This document shows, piece by piece, positions 7,845 to 16,410 of a DNA stretch of 23,861 nt. The position numbers and the translations under genes are program-made. The DNA is from CAZTTG01 sp964615935. GTDB taxonomy: Bacteria; Planctomycetota; UBA1135; GCA-002686595. The notes beneath the pieces are model-generated. The model ran no database searches and was not told the DNA's origin. It saw only the letters and a list, made by a program, of their open reading frames with translations. Each line of letters starts with the position of its first letter. Position 1 is the first letter of the stretch. The stretch is from NCBI GenBank assembly GCA_964615935.1, contig CAZTTG010000097.1, positions 1 through 23,861 of the forward strand. Reading direction: 5' to 3'.

Positions 7845-9440
7845 GTGAACGGCAGATCCTGGCTGAGTTTCCTGGGTGGCCGCCGGCGGCTCCGGCGCGT
7901 GTCGCCGGAGCGGGCGCGGCTGGCGCCCAAGGGTGGGCGGCGCGAGATCACGCCGCAGGCCGGGGAGAAGCTGCTCCTGGCCCTGGCCTCGGGGGCCTTC
8001 GCGGTCCTGCTCCTGGGCACCGGCCAGGTCCTCGCGGCCACGGGCTGGGTGGGCCTCCTGGTGCTGACGCTCTTCGTCCTGGCCTTCTTCGTGGGCAGCC
8101 TCCTGACCTTCGGCCGCTCCGAGCTCAAGGCTCTGCCGCGCCTGATCGTGCTGGCCTGCTTCCTGCTCCTGAACCTGGCCGCCCTGCGGGCCCTGGAAGC
8201 GACCTTCGGGCTGGACGAGCTGGCCTACCTTCCCCTCAGCTTCACCGGCCTGGTGCTGGCCCTCACCTTCAACCGCGCCCTGGCCGTCGCCTGCACGCTG
8301 CTCCTGGGGGCGCTCTTCGCGCTGTTCATCCTGCTGCCCGCCGGGGGCAGCGAGCTGGTGGGCTTGCAGGGCCTGGCCGTGTGCCTGTCGGGGGGGCTGT
8401 CCGCCGCCCTGGCGGCCGGCCGGCTGCGCCGGCGCTCGGCCCTGGTGCGCATCGGCTTCCTGACCGGCTTCGTGCAGGTGCTGGTGGCCGGCGGCTTCCT
8501 GATGCTCGAGACCGATCCGCTGGCGCGCGTGTGGGGCGCGGGCGATCTGGTGCTCCTGGCCCTGTCGGGGGTGGCGGTGGGGCTGGTGGTCTCGGGCTTC
8601 CTGCCGGCCATCGAGCGCCTCTTCCAGGTGACCACCGACGTCAGCCTGCTCGAGCTGGGCAGCACCCAGGAGCAGCCGCTGCTGCGCAAGCTCCTGCTGG
8701 AGGCCACCGGGACCTTCCACCACTCCTACATCGTGGGGCTCATCTCCGAGGCGGCGGCCGAGGCGGTGGGCGCCAACCCGCTCCTGGCGCGGGTTGGATC
8801 GCTCTACCACGACATCGGCAAGCTGAACAAGCCGGACTACTTCGCGGAGAACGCCCCCGAGGCCCCCGAGCGGCACCGCTCGCTGACGCCCGAGATGAGC
8901 AACCTGATCATCTCCTCCCATACCCGGGACGGGGTGGAGCTGGGCGCCTACCACGGGCTGCCCCATTCGGTGCTGGACTTCATGACCGAGCACCACGGCA
9001 CCACCTGCATGGAGTACTTCCTCACCCGCGCCAAGGAGCTGCGCGGGGCCGAGAACGTCCCCGAGGAGAGCTTCCGCTACCCCGGTCCCCGCCCGCAGAG
9101 CCTCGAGACCGCCATCGTGATGATCGCCGACTCGGTGGAGGCCATCAGCCGGCAGATGCCGGAGCCGACCACCACCCGCCTGAGGGAGATGGTGCACGAG
9201 GTGGTGATCAAGCGGCTGATGGACCGCCAGTTCGACGACTGCCGGATCACCCTCCGGGACCTGGCGCGCATCGAGGAGGCCTGCACCCAGGTGCTCTCGG
9301 GCATCTACCACACCCGGCCCAAGTACCCCAAGGGCCGTCCCCACCCCCTGGACCTCGCTCATCCCCCCCACGAGCGCCAGGGGTCGGGCTCCGAGGGCCG
9401 GGGCGCCGGCTCGCGCGCCGCCACCGGGGGCGGTTCGTGA
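7845..9440 (+). CDS. pgpH: PgpH-type 7TM-HD phosphohydrolase lacking the external domain
   Basis: PgpH/YqfF-family proteins are membrane HD phosphodiesterases, several of which hydrolyse cyclic di-AMP. Residues about 43-255 form seven or eight membrane spans; residues about 270-495 are a cytoplasmic HD domain. Metal-site motifs are present: FHHSYIVGL (291-299), YHDIGK (321-326), SSHTRDG (358-364), TEHHGTT (381-387), FRYPGPRPQS (410-419) and IADSVEA (427-433). Family members such as YqfF carry a long extracytoplasmic 7TMR-HDED domain after the first membrane span; here only a basic cytoplasmic N-terminus of about 40 residues precedes the membrane block, so that sensor domain is missing. The last 30 residues are low complexity. 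Start GTG lies one base after the phoH stop, and the stop overlaps the ybeY start. The substrate is inferred from the family, not shown. Confidence 0.9.
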   Translation: MNGRSWLSFLGGRRRLRRVSPERARLAPKGGRREITPQAGEKLLLALASGAFAVLLLGTGQVLAATGWVGLLVLTLFVLAFFVGSLLTFGRSELKALPRLIVLACFLLLNLAALRALEATFGLDELAYLPLSFTGLVLALTFNRALAVACTLLLGALFALFILLPAGGSELVGLQGLAVCLSGGLSAALAAGRLRRRSALVRIGFLTGFVQVLVAGGFLMLETDPLARVWGAGDLVLLALSGVAVGLVVSGFLPAIERLFQVTTDVSLLELGSTQEQPLLRKLLLEATGTFHHSYIVGLISEAAAEAVGANPLLARVGSLYHDIGKLNKPDYFAENAPEAPERHRSLTPEMSNLIISSHTRDGVELGAYHGLPHSVLDFMTEHHGTTCMEYFLTRAKELRGAENVPEESFRYPGPRPQSLETAIVMIADSVEAISRQMPEPTTTRLREMVHEVVIKRLMDRQFDDCRITLRDLARIEEACTQVLSGIYHTRPKYPKGRPHPLDLAHPPHERQGSGSEGRGAGSRAATGGGS

Positions 9441-9880
9441 CCGTGGACGTCGTCTGGCAGGCCGAGTGCCGGCCGATGGACGACGAGGCCGTGGCGCGCG
9501 CCGTGGAGGCGGCGCTGGCCTTCGGGGGCCGGGAGGGCGCCCACCTGTGCGTGGCCCTGGTCGACGACGCCACCCTGGCCGAGCTGCACGGCGAGTGGCT
9601 CGGAGACCCGTCGCCCACCGACGTGCTGGCCTTCGACCTCTCCGGCGAGGGGGAGGGGCCCGCGGGGGAGATCTACGCCAGCGTCGACTGCGCCCTGCGC
9701 GCGGCGAGCGAGCGCGGCCTCCCGGTGGAGCGCGAGCTGACGCTGTACCTGGTGCACGGCGCCCTGCACCTGTGCGGCTTCGACGACCGAGAGGAGCCGG
9801 ATCGCAGCCGCATGCGGATGGCGGAGGCCCACGTCCTCGCCGAGCTGGGTCATCCGTCCGATCCCGAGCTCCACGTCTGA
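9437..9880 (+). CDS. ybeY: Endoribonuclease YbeY
   Basis: YbeY is a metal-dependent single-strand endoribonuclease involved in 16S rRNA 3'-end maturation and 70S quality control. The 147-residue protein has the family core: PTDVLAFDLS (60-69, cf. TDVLSF), GEIYAS (78-83) and VHGALHLCGFDD (106-117). The canonical zinc motif is H-G-x-L-H-L-x-G-x-D-H; here the first two His (107, 111) are kept and the third is Asp117, which could still ligate metal. The GTG start overlaps the preceding stop (GTGA), indicating translational coupling; a second GTG two codons later is possible. It is the last gene of the purA-to-ybeY run. Confidence 0.93.
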   Translation: MTVDVVWQAECRPMDDEAVARAVEAALAFGGREGAHLCVALVDDATLAELHGEWLGDPSPTDVLAFDLSGEGEGPAGEIYASVDCALRAASERGLPVERELTLYLVHGALHLCGFDDREEPDRSRMRMAEAHVLAELGHPSDPELHV

Positions 9881-9885
9881 TCGAT

Positions 9886-9918
9886 CCTCGCTCCGCCGTT
9901 TCGAAGCGAACGTCGAGG
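9886..9918 (+). terminator. Possible hairpin terminator after ybeY
   Basis: CCTCG (9886-9890) pairs with CGAGG (9914-9918), and an inner CGTT/AACG pairing sits between them. It begins five bases past the ybeY stop. No T-run follows, so if it terminates transcription it is not a classical intrinsic terminator. Confidence 0.25.
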
Positions 9919-10376
9919 TCGGCCGGCGCCACTGCACCGAAAAACCGAAAAAACTATTCACGCGCCCGGAGCGCCGTCGCGCTCGAGGGGCGCGGACGAG
10001 TTCGGCGAACATTGGGCGGATGAAGGCCGAACTCGCGCGATTCGTTCCCGCGCTCCGCTTCGCACGACGCGTTGCGCGCGACGCGGCGTGCTGCGACGAC
10101 CCTTGAACTGCTTGTGGTTTTCCGTATTCAAGCGGAAGCCGTCGTCGATGAGAGCTTCGGTTTTCGACGGCGTTCACCTCGGACGCGGCTCCGGCTCGTT
10201 CGACGTTCCGTTCATCGATGCTCGATCAGGGAGAGCACGACTCGCGAGCCCTCGGGCTTCGTAGGCGACTACGACCGCTGTGGATGTGAACGATTAATCC
10301 ACGACAGGTGTTCATGGAGTGTGGAAAGAAGGGATTGGGACGCGAGCTTCCCGCTGTTGGGACTCGCCTCGATGGC

Positions 10377-10412
10377 GATCGATTGATCTGCAACGATCGA
10401 TCGATCTGCGAT
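10377..10412. repeat. Tandem 18-bp direct repeat before the sigma factor
   Basis: Two adjacent 18-bp units (10377-10394 and 10395-10412) agree at 15 of 18 positions and share the GATCGAT-GATCTGC core. They end 28 bases before the sigma-factor ATG. The position and tandem form suggest an operator or a 5'-UTR regulatory site, but no known binding protein was recognised. Confidence 0.5.
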
Positions 10413-10428
10413 CGGGGGCGGGCGCCGC

Positions 10429-10435
10429 AGGAGGA
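10429..10435 (+). promoter_or_regulatory. Strong Shine-Dalgarno site of the sigma-factor gene
   Basis: AGGAGGA lies five bases before the ATG at 10441 and fixes that start. Perfect sites are rare in this window. Confidence 0.8.
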
Positions 10436-10440
10436 GAGAG

Positions 10441-11250
10441 ATGCCGTCCAACGCGAGGGTTACCCCCGATGAGGGGCCCCGACGCGCGGGAGTGGAGTTG
10501 CCGGAGCAGGCCGACGAACTCTGGCTGAGGTACCGCCGGGGCCACGACGACCGGGCCCGGAACGACCTGGTGGAGGCCTACCAGCCTCTGATCGGGGAGA
10601 TCGTGCGGCGCTTCGCCATGCGGCTGCCGCGCTCGGTCGACCGGGGAGACCTGTCGACCGCGGCCAACGTCGGTCTGATGTCGGCCATCGAGAGCTTCGA
10701 TCACACCCGCGGGGTGCGCTTCGAGTCCTACTGCGAGCGGCGGATCAAGGGGGCCTTGCTCGACGAGCTGCGCACCCAGGACTGGCTCCCGCGGCCCTGG
10801 CGGAACCGCATCGAGCGCCACAAGCGCGTCCTGGAGGCCCTGCGCTCCGAGTGCGGCCGGGAGCCCTCGGACGGCGAGGTGGCCCGGGCCATGCGCCTGG
10901 CGGCGGGGGAGTATCAGCAGCTCTTCGGCATCGGCCTCCCCGGCCAGCCCGCCGGCTCGGTGCACCCCGAGGAGGACGACGACGCCCACAGCTTGGAGGT
11001 GGTCGCGGACCTCACGGTGGGCTCGCCCGACGACCGCCTGACCCGTGAGGAGCTCCTGCGGCTGGTGGCCCAGAAGCTGACCGACCAGGAGTACCGCATC
11101 GTCTACCTCAAGTACTGGGAGGAGCTGCCCATGCGGGAGATCGGGCAGCTCACGGGGCTCTCCGAGTCGCGGGTGTGCAAGATCCACGCGCGGCTGCTCG
11201 AGCGGTTGAAGGATCGGTTCCGGGTGAACGTGCGCGAAGAGGGGGACTGA
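10441..11250 (+). CDS. Sigma-28-type (FliA/WhiG family) RNA polymerase sigma factor
   Basis: This 269-residue protein is an alternative sigma factor of the FliA/SigD/WhiG group. Region 2 spans about 41-112 (NDLVEAYQPLIGEIVRRFA, then VDRGDL...GLMSAIESFD, then FESYCERRIKGALLDELR and DWLPRPWR). Region 3 is at about 115-165 and contains the REPSDGEVARAM segment. Region 4 spans about 205-260 with the helix-turn-helix MREIGQLTGLSESRVCKIHA (231-250). Between regions 3 and 4 is an acidic stretch EEDDD (177-181). The first 20 residues are non-conserved. No flagellar genes or anti-sigma factor gene adjoin it, so its regulon cannot be read from context; in non-motile lineages this group often controls development or stress rather than flagella. 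The long upstream leader suggests elaborate control of its expression. A hairpin terminator follows 63 bases after the stop. Confidence 0.93.
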   Translation: MPSNARVTPDEGPRRAGVELPEQADELWLRYRRGHDDRARNDLVEAYQPLIGEIVRRFAMRLPRSVDRGDLSTAANVGLMSAIESFDHTRGVRFESYCERRIKGALLDELRTQDWLPRPWRNRIERHKRVLEALRSECGREPSDGEVARAMRLAAGEYQQLFGIGLPGQPAGSVHPEEDDDAHSLEVVADLTVGSPDDRLTREELLRLVAQKLTDQEYRIVYLKYWEELPMREIGQLTGLSESRVCKIHARLLERLKDRFRVNVREEGD

Positions 11251-11313
11251 CTCCGGTTCCCAGGGTGTGGGCCGATCCAGGGGCGCGTGGCCTCTGGCTC
11301 CCGTCTCCTCGAA

Positions 11314-11350
11314 GAAACCGCCAAGGCGCCAAGGGTGCCTTGGCGGTTTC
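11314..11350 (+). terminator. Intrinsic-type terminator hairpin after the sigma factor
   Basis: A perfect 14-bp stem (11314-11327 with 11337-11350) has a 9-base loop. The outer stem ends in GAAACC/GGTTTC, so only a short TTT is available near the end. It sits between the sigma-factor stop and the CHAT gene and probably separates their transcription; symmetry means it could act on both strands. Confidence 0.65.
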
Positions 11351-11414
11351 CTCGGGGAGGCCCGCCGCGATCTCCGCCCCCTCCGTAGACTCGAACCCTC
11401 CGCGCCGTCATGCG

Positions 11415-11420
11415 AGGAGG
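11415..11420 (+). promoter_or_regulatory. Shine-Dalgarno site of the CHAT gene
   Basis: AGGAGG lies nine bases before the ATG at 11430. It supports that start over the open frame that runs back into the sigma-factor gene. A TAGACT word at 11386-11391 could be the -10 element, but no -35 was seen. Confidence 0.75.
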
Positions 11421-11429
11421 GGGGAATCC

Positions 11430-13907
11430 ATGACCAGCTCGAGGCCCGTCTGCGCGTTCGCGTTCGCGATCGCGGGCGCTCTTCTCGCCGGCGGACGACC
11501 CGCTGCGGTGGCCGCCACGCCCCTGGCTCGATACGGGGCCCAGGCGCAGGACTCCTCGGACACGGTCGAGCTGCCCGCCGACCTTCTCGAGGCGCTGGCC
11601 GAGGTGGAGGAGCTGCGGGAGGCAGGTGAGCTGGAGGCGGCGCGAGGGAGGCTGGCAGCATACATGGATGGGGAGGCGTACGCGGCGCTGCTCGAGCAGG
11701 AGGCGGCGGTCGTGCTCGCAGGCCTCACGGCGCTGGATGGAGCCGCGAATCCTCTGAGCGCCCTCGAGCTCCAGCAGCGAGCCCGAGAGGAGAGAGTCGA
11801 GCGACTCTCGGCCTGCCTGGAGCCGGACCACCGCGACCTGCTTCGGGCCAAGGGAAGCCTGGCCGTGACGCGCAAGGCGCTGGGCGACCTCGATGGGGCG
11901 CTCGAGCTCGAGGAGCACGTGCACGCGGCCCGGGAGCGGCTTCTGCCGGCGGACCACCACGACCTGCTCGGCGCCAAGCTGAACCTGGCCGCGACGCGCG
12001 CGGAGCTGGGCGATCTCGAGGGGGCGCACGAGCTCTTCGAGCACGTGCACGCGGCCTGGGACCGGCTCCTGCCGGCGGACCACCCCCACCTGCTCACGGC
12101 CAAGGGAAACCTGGCCGGGACGCGCCGGAAGCGGGGCGACCTCGCGGGATCCCGCGAGCTGATTCAGTCGCTCCTCACGGGTCAGCTCGCCCGAGCAGCG
12201 GCGCTTCGAGGGGAGCCCGCTCGTTCCGCTCGGGCCGGCGCTCTGGCCGAGCTCCATCGGCTCTCCAGGGCCCTTTTTTCCAGCGAAGCGGCTCATACCG
12301 AGGGGACCAGTGGTCTCGACGGCTCGCTGTTCTCGGTCCTCGAGAACCTGCGCCTGGTCTCGACCAGCTCCTCCGAGCTGGCATTCGCGGTGTCTCGCTC
12401 GCCCGAGCTGAAGGAACTCCGCGATCGGCTGGGGAACGCGCGCAGCCAGCTCAACGACCTGGCTCTCTCGCCTCCTGAGGCATTCTCCGCGCTGGAGCCA
12501 TGGCGCAAGGAGCTGGTGGAGCTCGCGGACGGTCGCGACCGCCTCGAGCGCGAGCTGCGCTCGGGACTCGCGGAGAAGGGCGTCTTCACTCAAACGCCGA
12601 CGAGTGAGGAGGTGGGGGGTGTCCTGGCGGAGGGCTCCGCCCTCATCGGCTTCCTTCGGTATCCGAGGCAATTCGACGAGGACTCCGAGACGGGCGAGAC
12701 GCCGTCCCCGGTCGATTCCCTGCTCGCCTTCGTCGTCACCCCGGACGCGACCGTCCGGCGCGTCGAGCTGGGACCGAGCGCCGGGATCGAGGCGCTCGCG
12801 ACGCGTCGGCGCGCCTGGCTGGGCCAGCCGGTGCCGCGAGGCGAGCCCCTCGAGGCGGCGGGTCCTGGCGAGGTGGAGGTTGGCCGAGACCTCCGCGTCA
12901 GGCTCCTGGATCCGTGCCTCGCCTGCCTCGGGCCAGAGCTTCCCTCGAGCCTGCACATCATCCTCGACGACTTCCTGCACCTCGTTCCAGTGGAGGCGCT
13001 GCCGTGGAGGGACGGGCGGCGGCTGGGCGAGGTGCTGCCGATCCGGCTGGAGGTCTCGATCCAGCGCCTCGTCGCGCCGCCGAGGGATGCGCCCAGCGGG
13101 GGCACCCTGGTGGCGCTGGGTGGGGTGGACTTCGGCGCGGAGGGAATCGAGCCGCCCCGCTCCCGCATCGCCCTTGCGACCCCACCCACGGGACGATCCC
13201 TGGAGCGTGGCAGCGCCCCCGACCACTTCGAGCCGCTGATCCAGACCCGCTTCGAGGTGGAGGCCCTGGGCGAGCTGTACGGGGAGCTCGCGGACGGGGA
13301 GCCGGTGGTGCTGACCGGCGCAGAGGCATCGAAGGCGGCGCTGGTGGAGCTGGCGCCAAAGGCGCGCTACCTGCACGTGGCGACGCACGGGTGGTTCGCG
13401 CCGGAGGCGTTCGCGTCGATGCTCGACAGCGTGGGGGAGCAGGATGAGCTCCACGGGCTCCTGTCTCGAGCCGAGAAGACCGTGCGCGGATTCGCTCCAG
13501 AGACGCTGTGCGGCCTGGCGCTGGCCGGCGCCAACCACGGGAAGGACTCGCTCGGTAAGATCCCCGGGATCCTGACGGCGGAGGAGCTGGCGACCCTGGA
13601 CCTCTCGAATTGCGAGCTGGCCGTGCTGTCGGCCTGCGAGACGAACGTGGGCCGGCGACGCGCGGGTCAGGGGATCCAGTCCCTGCAGGGGGCGCTGCAC
13701 GCCGCCGGTGTGCGCACGGCGATCACGTCGCTGTGGCGCGTGGACGACGCGGCGACGAGGCGCCTGATGGAGCTCTTCTACACCAAGCTCTGGGCCGAAG
13801 GCCTGGGCAAGGCCGACGCGCTGTGGCAGGCCAAGATGGCCCTGCGCGAGGAGGGATTCCCGCTGCGGGACTGGGCCGCGTGGGTGCTGACCGGCGACCC
13901 CGATTGA
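11430..13907 (+). CDS. Exported TPR-CHAT domain protein (caspase-like protease fold)
   Basis: CHAT domains are caspase-fold (clan CD) cysteine protease-like modules, usually joined to TPR repeats. The 825-residue product begins with a signal-like peptide (hydrophobic 8-21, possible cleavage after AVAA at about 29), so it is probably secreted or periplasmic. Three consecutive 42-residue TPR/kinesin-light-chain-like repeats lie at about 128-253 (GDLxGAxEL cores). A helical stretch follows (about 260-400), then the C-terminal CHAT domain (about 480-825) with the catalytic pair: His653 in LHVATHGWF and Cys736 in LAVLSACETN, followed by GxxSLWRVDD-type sequence near 766. Both catalytic residues are present, so activity is plausible. 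Third codon positions are more mixed than in neighbouring genes, suggesting a different history. No substrate gene is recognisable nearby. It stands alone between a terminator upstream and a backward-facing terminator downstream. Confidence 0.9.
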   Translation: MTSSRPVCAFAFAIAGALLAGGRPAAVAATPLARYGAQAQDSSDTVELPADLLEALAEVEELREAGELEAARGRLAAYMDGEAYAALLEQEAAVVLAGLTALDGAANPLSALELQQRAREERVERLSACLEPDHRDLLRAKGSLAVTRKALGDLDGALELEEHVHAARERLLPADHHDLLGAKLNLAATRAELGDLEGAHELFEHVHAAWDRLLPADHPHLLTAKGNLAGTRRKRGDLAGSRELIQSLLTGQLARAAALRGEPARSARAGALAELHRLSRALFSSEAAHTEGTSGLDGSLFSVLENLRLVSTSSSELAFAVSRSPELKELRDRLGNARSQLNDLALSPPEAFSALEPWRKELVELADGRDRLERELRSGLAEKGVFTQTPTSEEVGGVLAEGSALIGFLRYPRQFDEDSETGETPSPVDSLLAFVVTPDATVRRVELGPSAGIEALATRRRAWLGQPVPRGEPLEAAGPGEVEVGRDLRVRLLDPCLACLGPELPSSLHIILDDFLHLVPVEALPWRDGRRLGEVLPIRLEVSIQRLVAPPRDAPSGGTLVALGGVDFGAEGIEPPRSRIALATPPTGRSLERGSAPDHFEPLIQTRFEVEALGELYGELADGEPVVLTGAEASKAALVELAPKARYLHVATHGWFAPEAFASMLDSVGEQDELHGLLSRAEKTVRGFAPETLCGLALAGANHGKDSLGKIPGILTAEELATLDLSNCELAVLSACETNVGRRRAGQGIQSLQGALHAAGVRTAITSLWRVDDAATRRLMELFYTKLWAEGLGKADALWQAKMALREEGFPLRDWAAWVLTGDPD
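11811..12188 (+). repeat. Three tandem 126-bp repeats encoding TPR units
   Basis: Units begin near 11811, 11937 and 12063. The last two are still close at nucleotide level: both start CGGCT-CTGCCGGCGGACCAC, and both have the words GGCCAAG or CGCCAAG and AACCTGGCC at the same offsets. Units one and two share GAGCACGTGCACGCGGCC. Such DNA-level similarity indicates recent expansion, so copy number may vary between strains. Confidence 0.75.
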
Positions 13908-13913
13908 GCCACC

Positions 13914-13954
13914 AAAAAAAAGCGAGGGCACGGAGCGCGGCTCCGTGCCCTCGC
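13914..13954 (-). terminator. Strong intrinsic terminator on the minus strand
   Basis: A perfect 15-bp GC-rich stem (13922-13936 with 13940-13954) with a 3-base loop is followed, reading the minus strand, by eight T residues (A-run at 13914-13921). This is a textbook intrinsic terminator for leftward transcription. On the plus strand no T-run follows. It starts seven bases past the CHAT stop, so it blocks transcripts entering the CHAT gene from the right. The hairpin itself may also protect or end the CHAT mRNA. Confidence 0.8.
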
Positions 13955-14733
13955 GGCCCCGAGGGACCCACCCCTGGCAGGGGGGTCAGGTCACAGCACT
14001 CCGATTCGGTAGCGGAGGGCTCCCCATCGTGACCGTCACGGCGCGAGAGCACCGTGTCTCGGAGCGGGCGCGCCGGAGAGCGATCCCCATCTTCTCCGGC
14101 TGCGCACATCTCCTCCGGCTGAGACCGCCGGCTTCCGTCCCCTGAAGAGCGGCGGTCCTCCCTCCTCCTCCCCTGGCAAGCCCCCGGTGTCCCCTACCGA
14201 GAGCTTTGCGCGCTGGCTCCCCGGCGGTGGCCGGGGATCCGCACGGCGGTCGATCGGCGGCGCCACGGTGCGGGCGAGGGGAGCGGTCGCCCCCCGGGGG
14301 AGAGGTGACCCTCCCGCCCTCCGCATCCATCCGCTCACCGCTTCGATCGCACATGGCTGTTGTCTCCGGGCGACCCCTCCGAAACGCGAGGCCGCGCTCG
14401 GCCGCCCCGCGTCCCGCTCCAGGCGGGTCCCCCCGGCTGCTCCCTCCCAAAAAAGGCGCGGAAACGTACATTCGAATTCGCATTTGGGCAAGCAGAGCCG
14501 CCCGGCAAGTTTTTCCGGGTCGGGCCGCCGCGGACCGAACCCTCGTCGGGACAGCGTTTTGCGGTTGTCGTGGGGTCTGGTAGGCTGGGGTTCGCCGGCC
14601 CCTGAATCCGAGCTGGCCCGGGATGATTGGGGTGGACGCGCAGGCGCAGGCCGCCTCGCTCCGGGCCACGAGAGGGCCGCCGGGAACGCCGCTTGCGGCG
14701 CGCGGCCGGCCGGCGAAAGCGAGGATCCCGGTC
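13955..14733. other. Gene-free region between CHAT gene and sigma-54 activator
   Basis: No frame on either strand shows the codon bias of neighbouring genes. Frames that stay open on the minus strand are Gly/Arg/Pro-rich and use mixed third bases. Small hairpins are visible: CCCCT-GGC-AGGGG at about 13971-13983, and a pairing of CCCAAA (about 14448) with TTTGGG (about 14483) around an AT-richer patch with TTCGAA and GAATTC. Given the leftward terminator at its left end, a minus-strand noncoding RNA is possible. No known RNA family was recognised. The last 110 bases (14623-14733) could be translated if the activator starts at the upstream ATG. Confidence 0.4.
14559..14586 (+). promoter_or_regulatory. 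Possible promoter of the sigma-54 activator gene
   Basis: TTGCGG (14559-14564) and TAGGCT (14581-14586) are 16 bases apart. A start near 14593 would give a leader of about 140 bases to the preferred GTG start at 14734. The match is moderate. Confidence 0.35.
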
Positions 14734-16384
<1,651 letters not shown>

Positions 16385-16392
<8 letters not shown>

Positions 16393-16403
16393 CCGGAACC
16401 GGC
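16385..16403. terminator. Small hairpin between convergent genes
   Basis: GCCGGT (16385-16390) pairs with ACCGGC (16398-16403) around a 7-base loop in the 18-bp gap between the convergent activator and kinase genes. There is no T-run, so a role as shared terminator is speculative. Confidence 0.25.
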
Positions 16404-16410
16404 GGGCGCC

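Larger units (their letters stand above)
9881..10440 (+). promoter_or_regulatory. Structured, gene-free leader upstream of the sigma factor
   Basis: This 560-bp gap is visibly less GC-rich than its neighbours and contains no frame with the codon bias of the surrounding genes. It holds several inverted repeats: a perfect 10-bp stem (9997-10006 with 10026-10035, 19-base loop), a 7-bp stem (10138-10144 with 10165-10171), a 6-bp stem closed by a GCGA tetraloop (10259-10274) and a 6-bp stem (10280-10285 with 10297-10302). TTGAAC-16-TATTCA near 10103-10130 is a weak promoter candidate. It could be a long 5' leader, a small RNA gene or a multi-site control region. No known riboswitch or RNA family was recognised. 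Confidence 0.45.

Noticed and set aside
5558..8128. Very long minus-strand frame antisense to cdsA and phoH
   Set aside because: Product is dominated by Gly, Gln, Ala and His as expected from the antisense of GC-rich codons; the plus-strand genes are unambiguous.
10072..10386. Possible 104-residue protein upstream of the sigma factor
   Set aside because: Arg-rich, no ribosome site, mixed third bases, and it overlaps the inverted and direct repeats of the leader.
9881..10440. tRNA, RNase P RNA, SRP RNA, tmRNA or GEMM-type riboswitch in the leader
   Set aside because: None of the conserved cores of these RNAs could be found on either strand.
14036..14491. Minus-strand 151-residue frame ending upstream of the leftward terminator
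   Set aside because: Its placement is tempting, but codon use is unbiased and the product is low complexity with no recognisable family.
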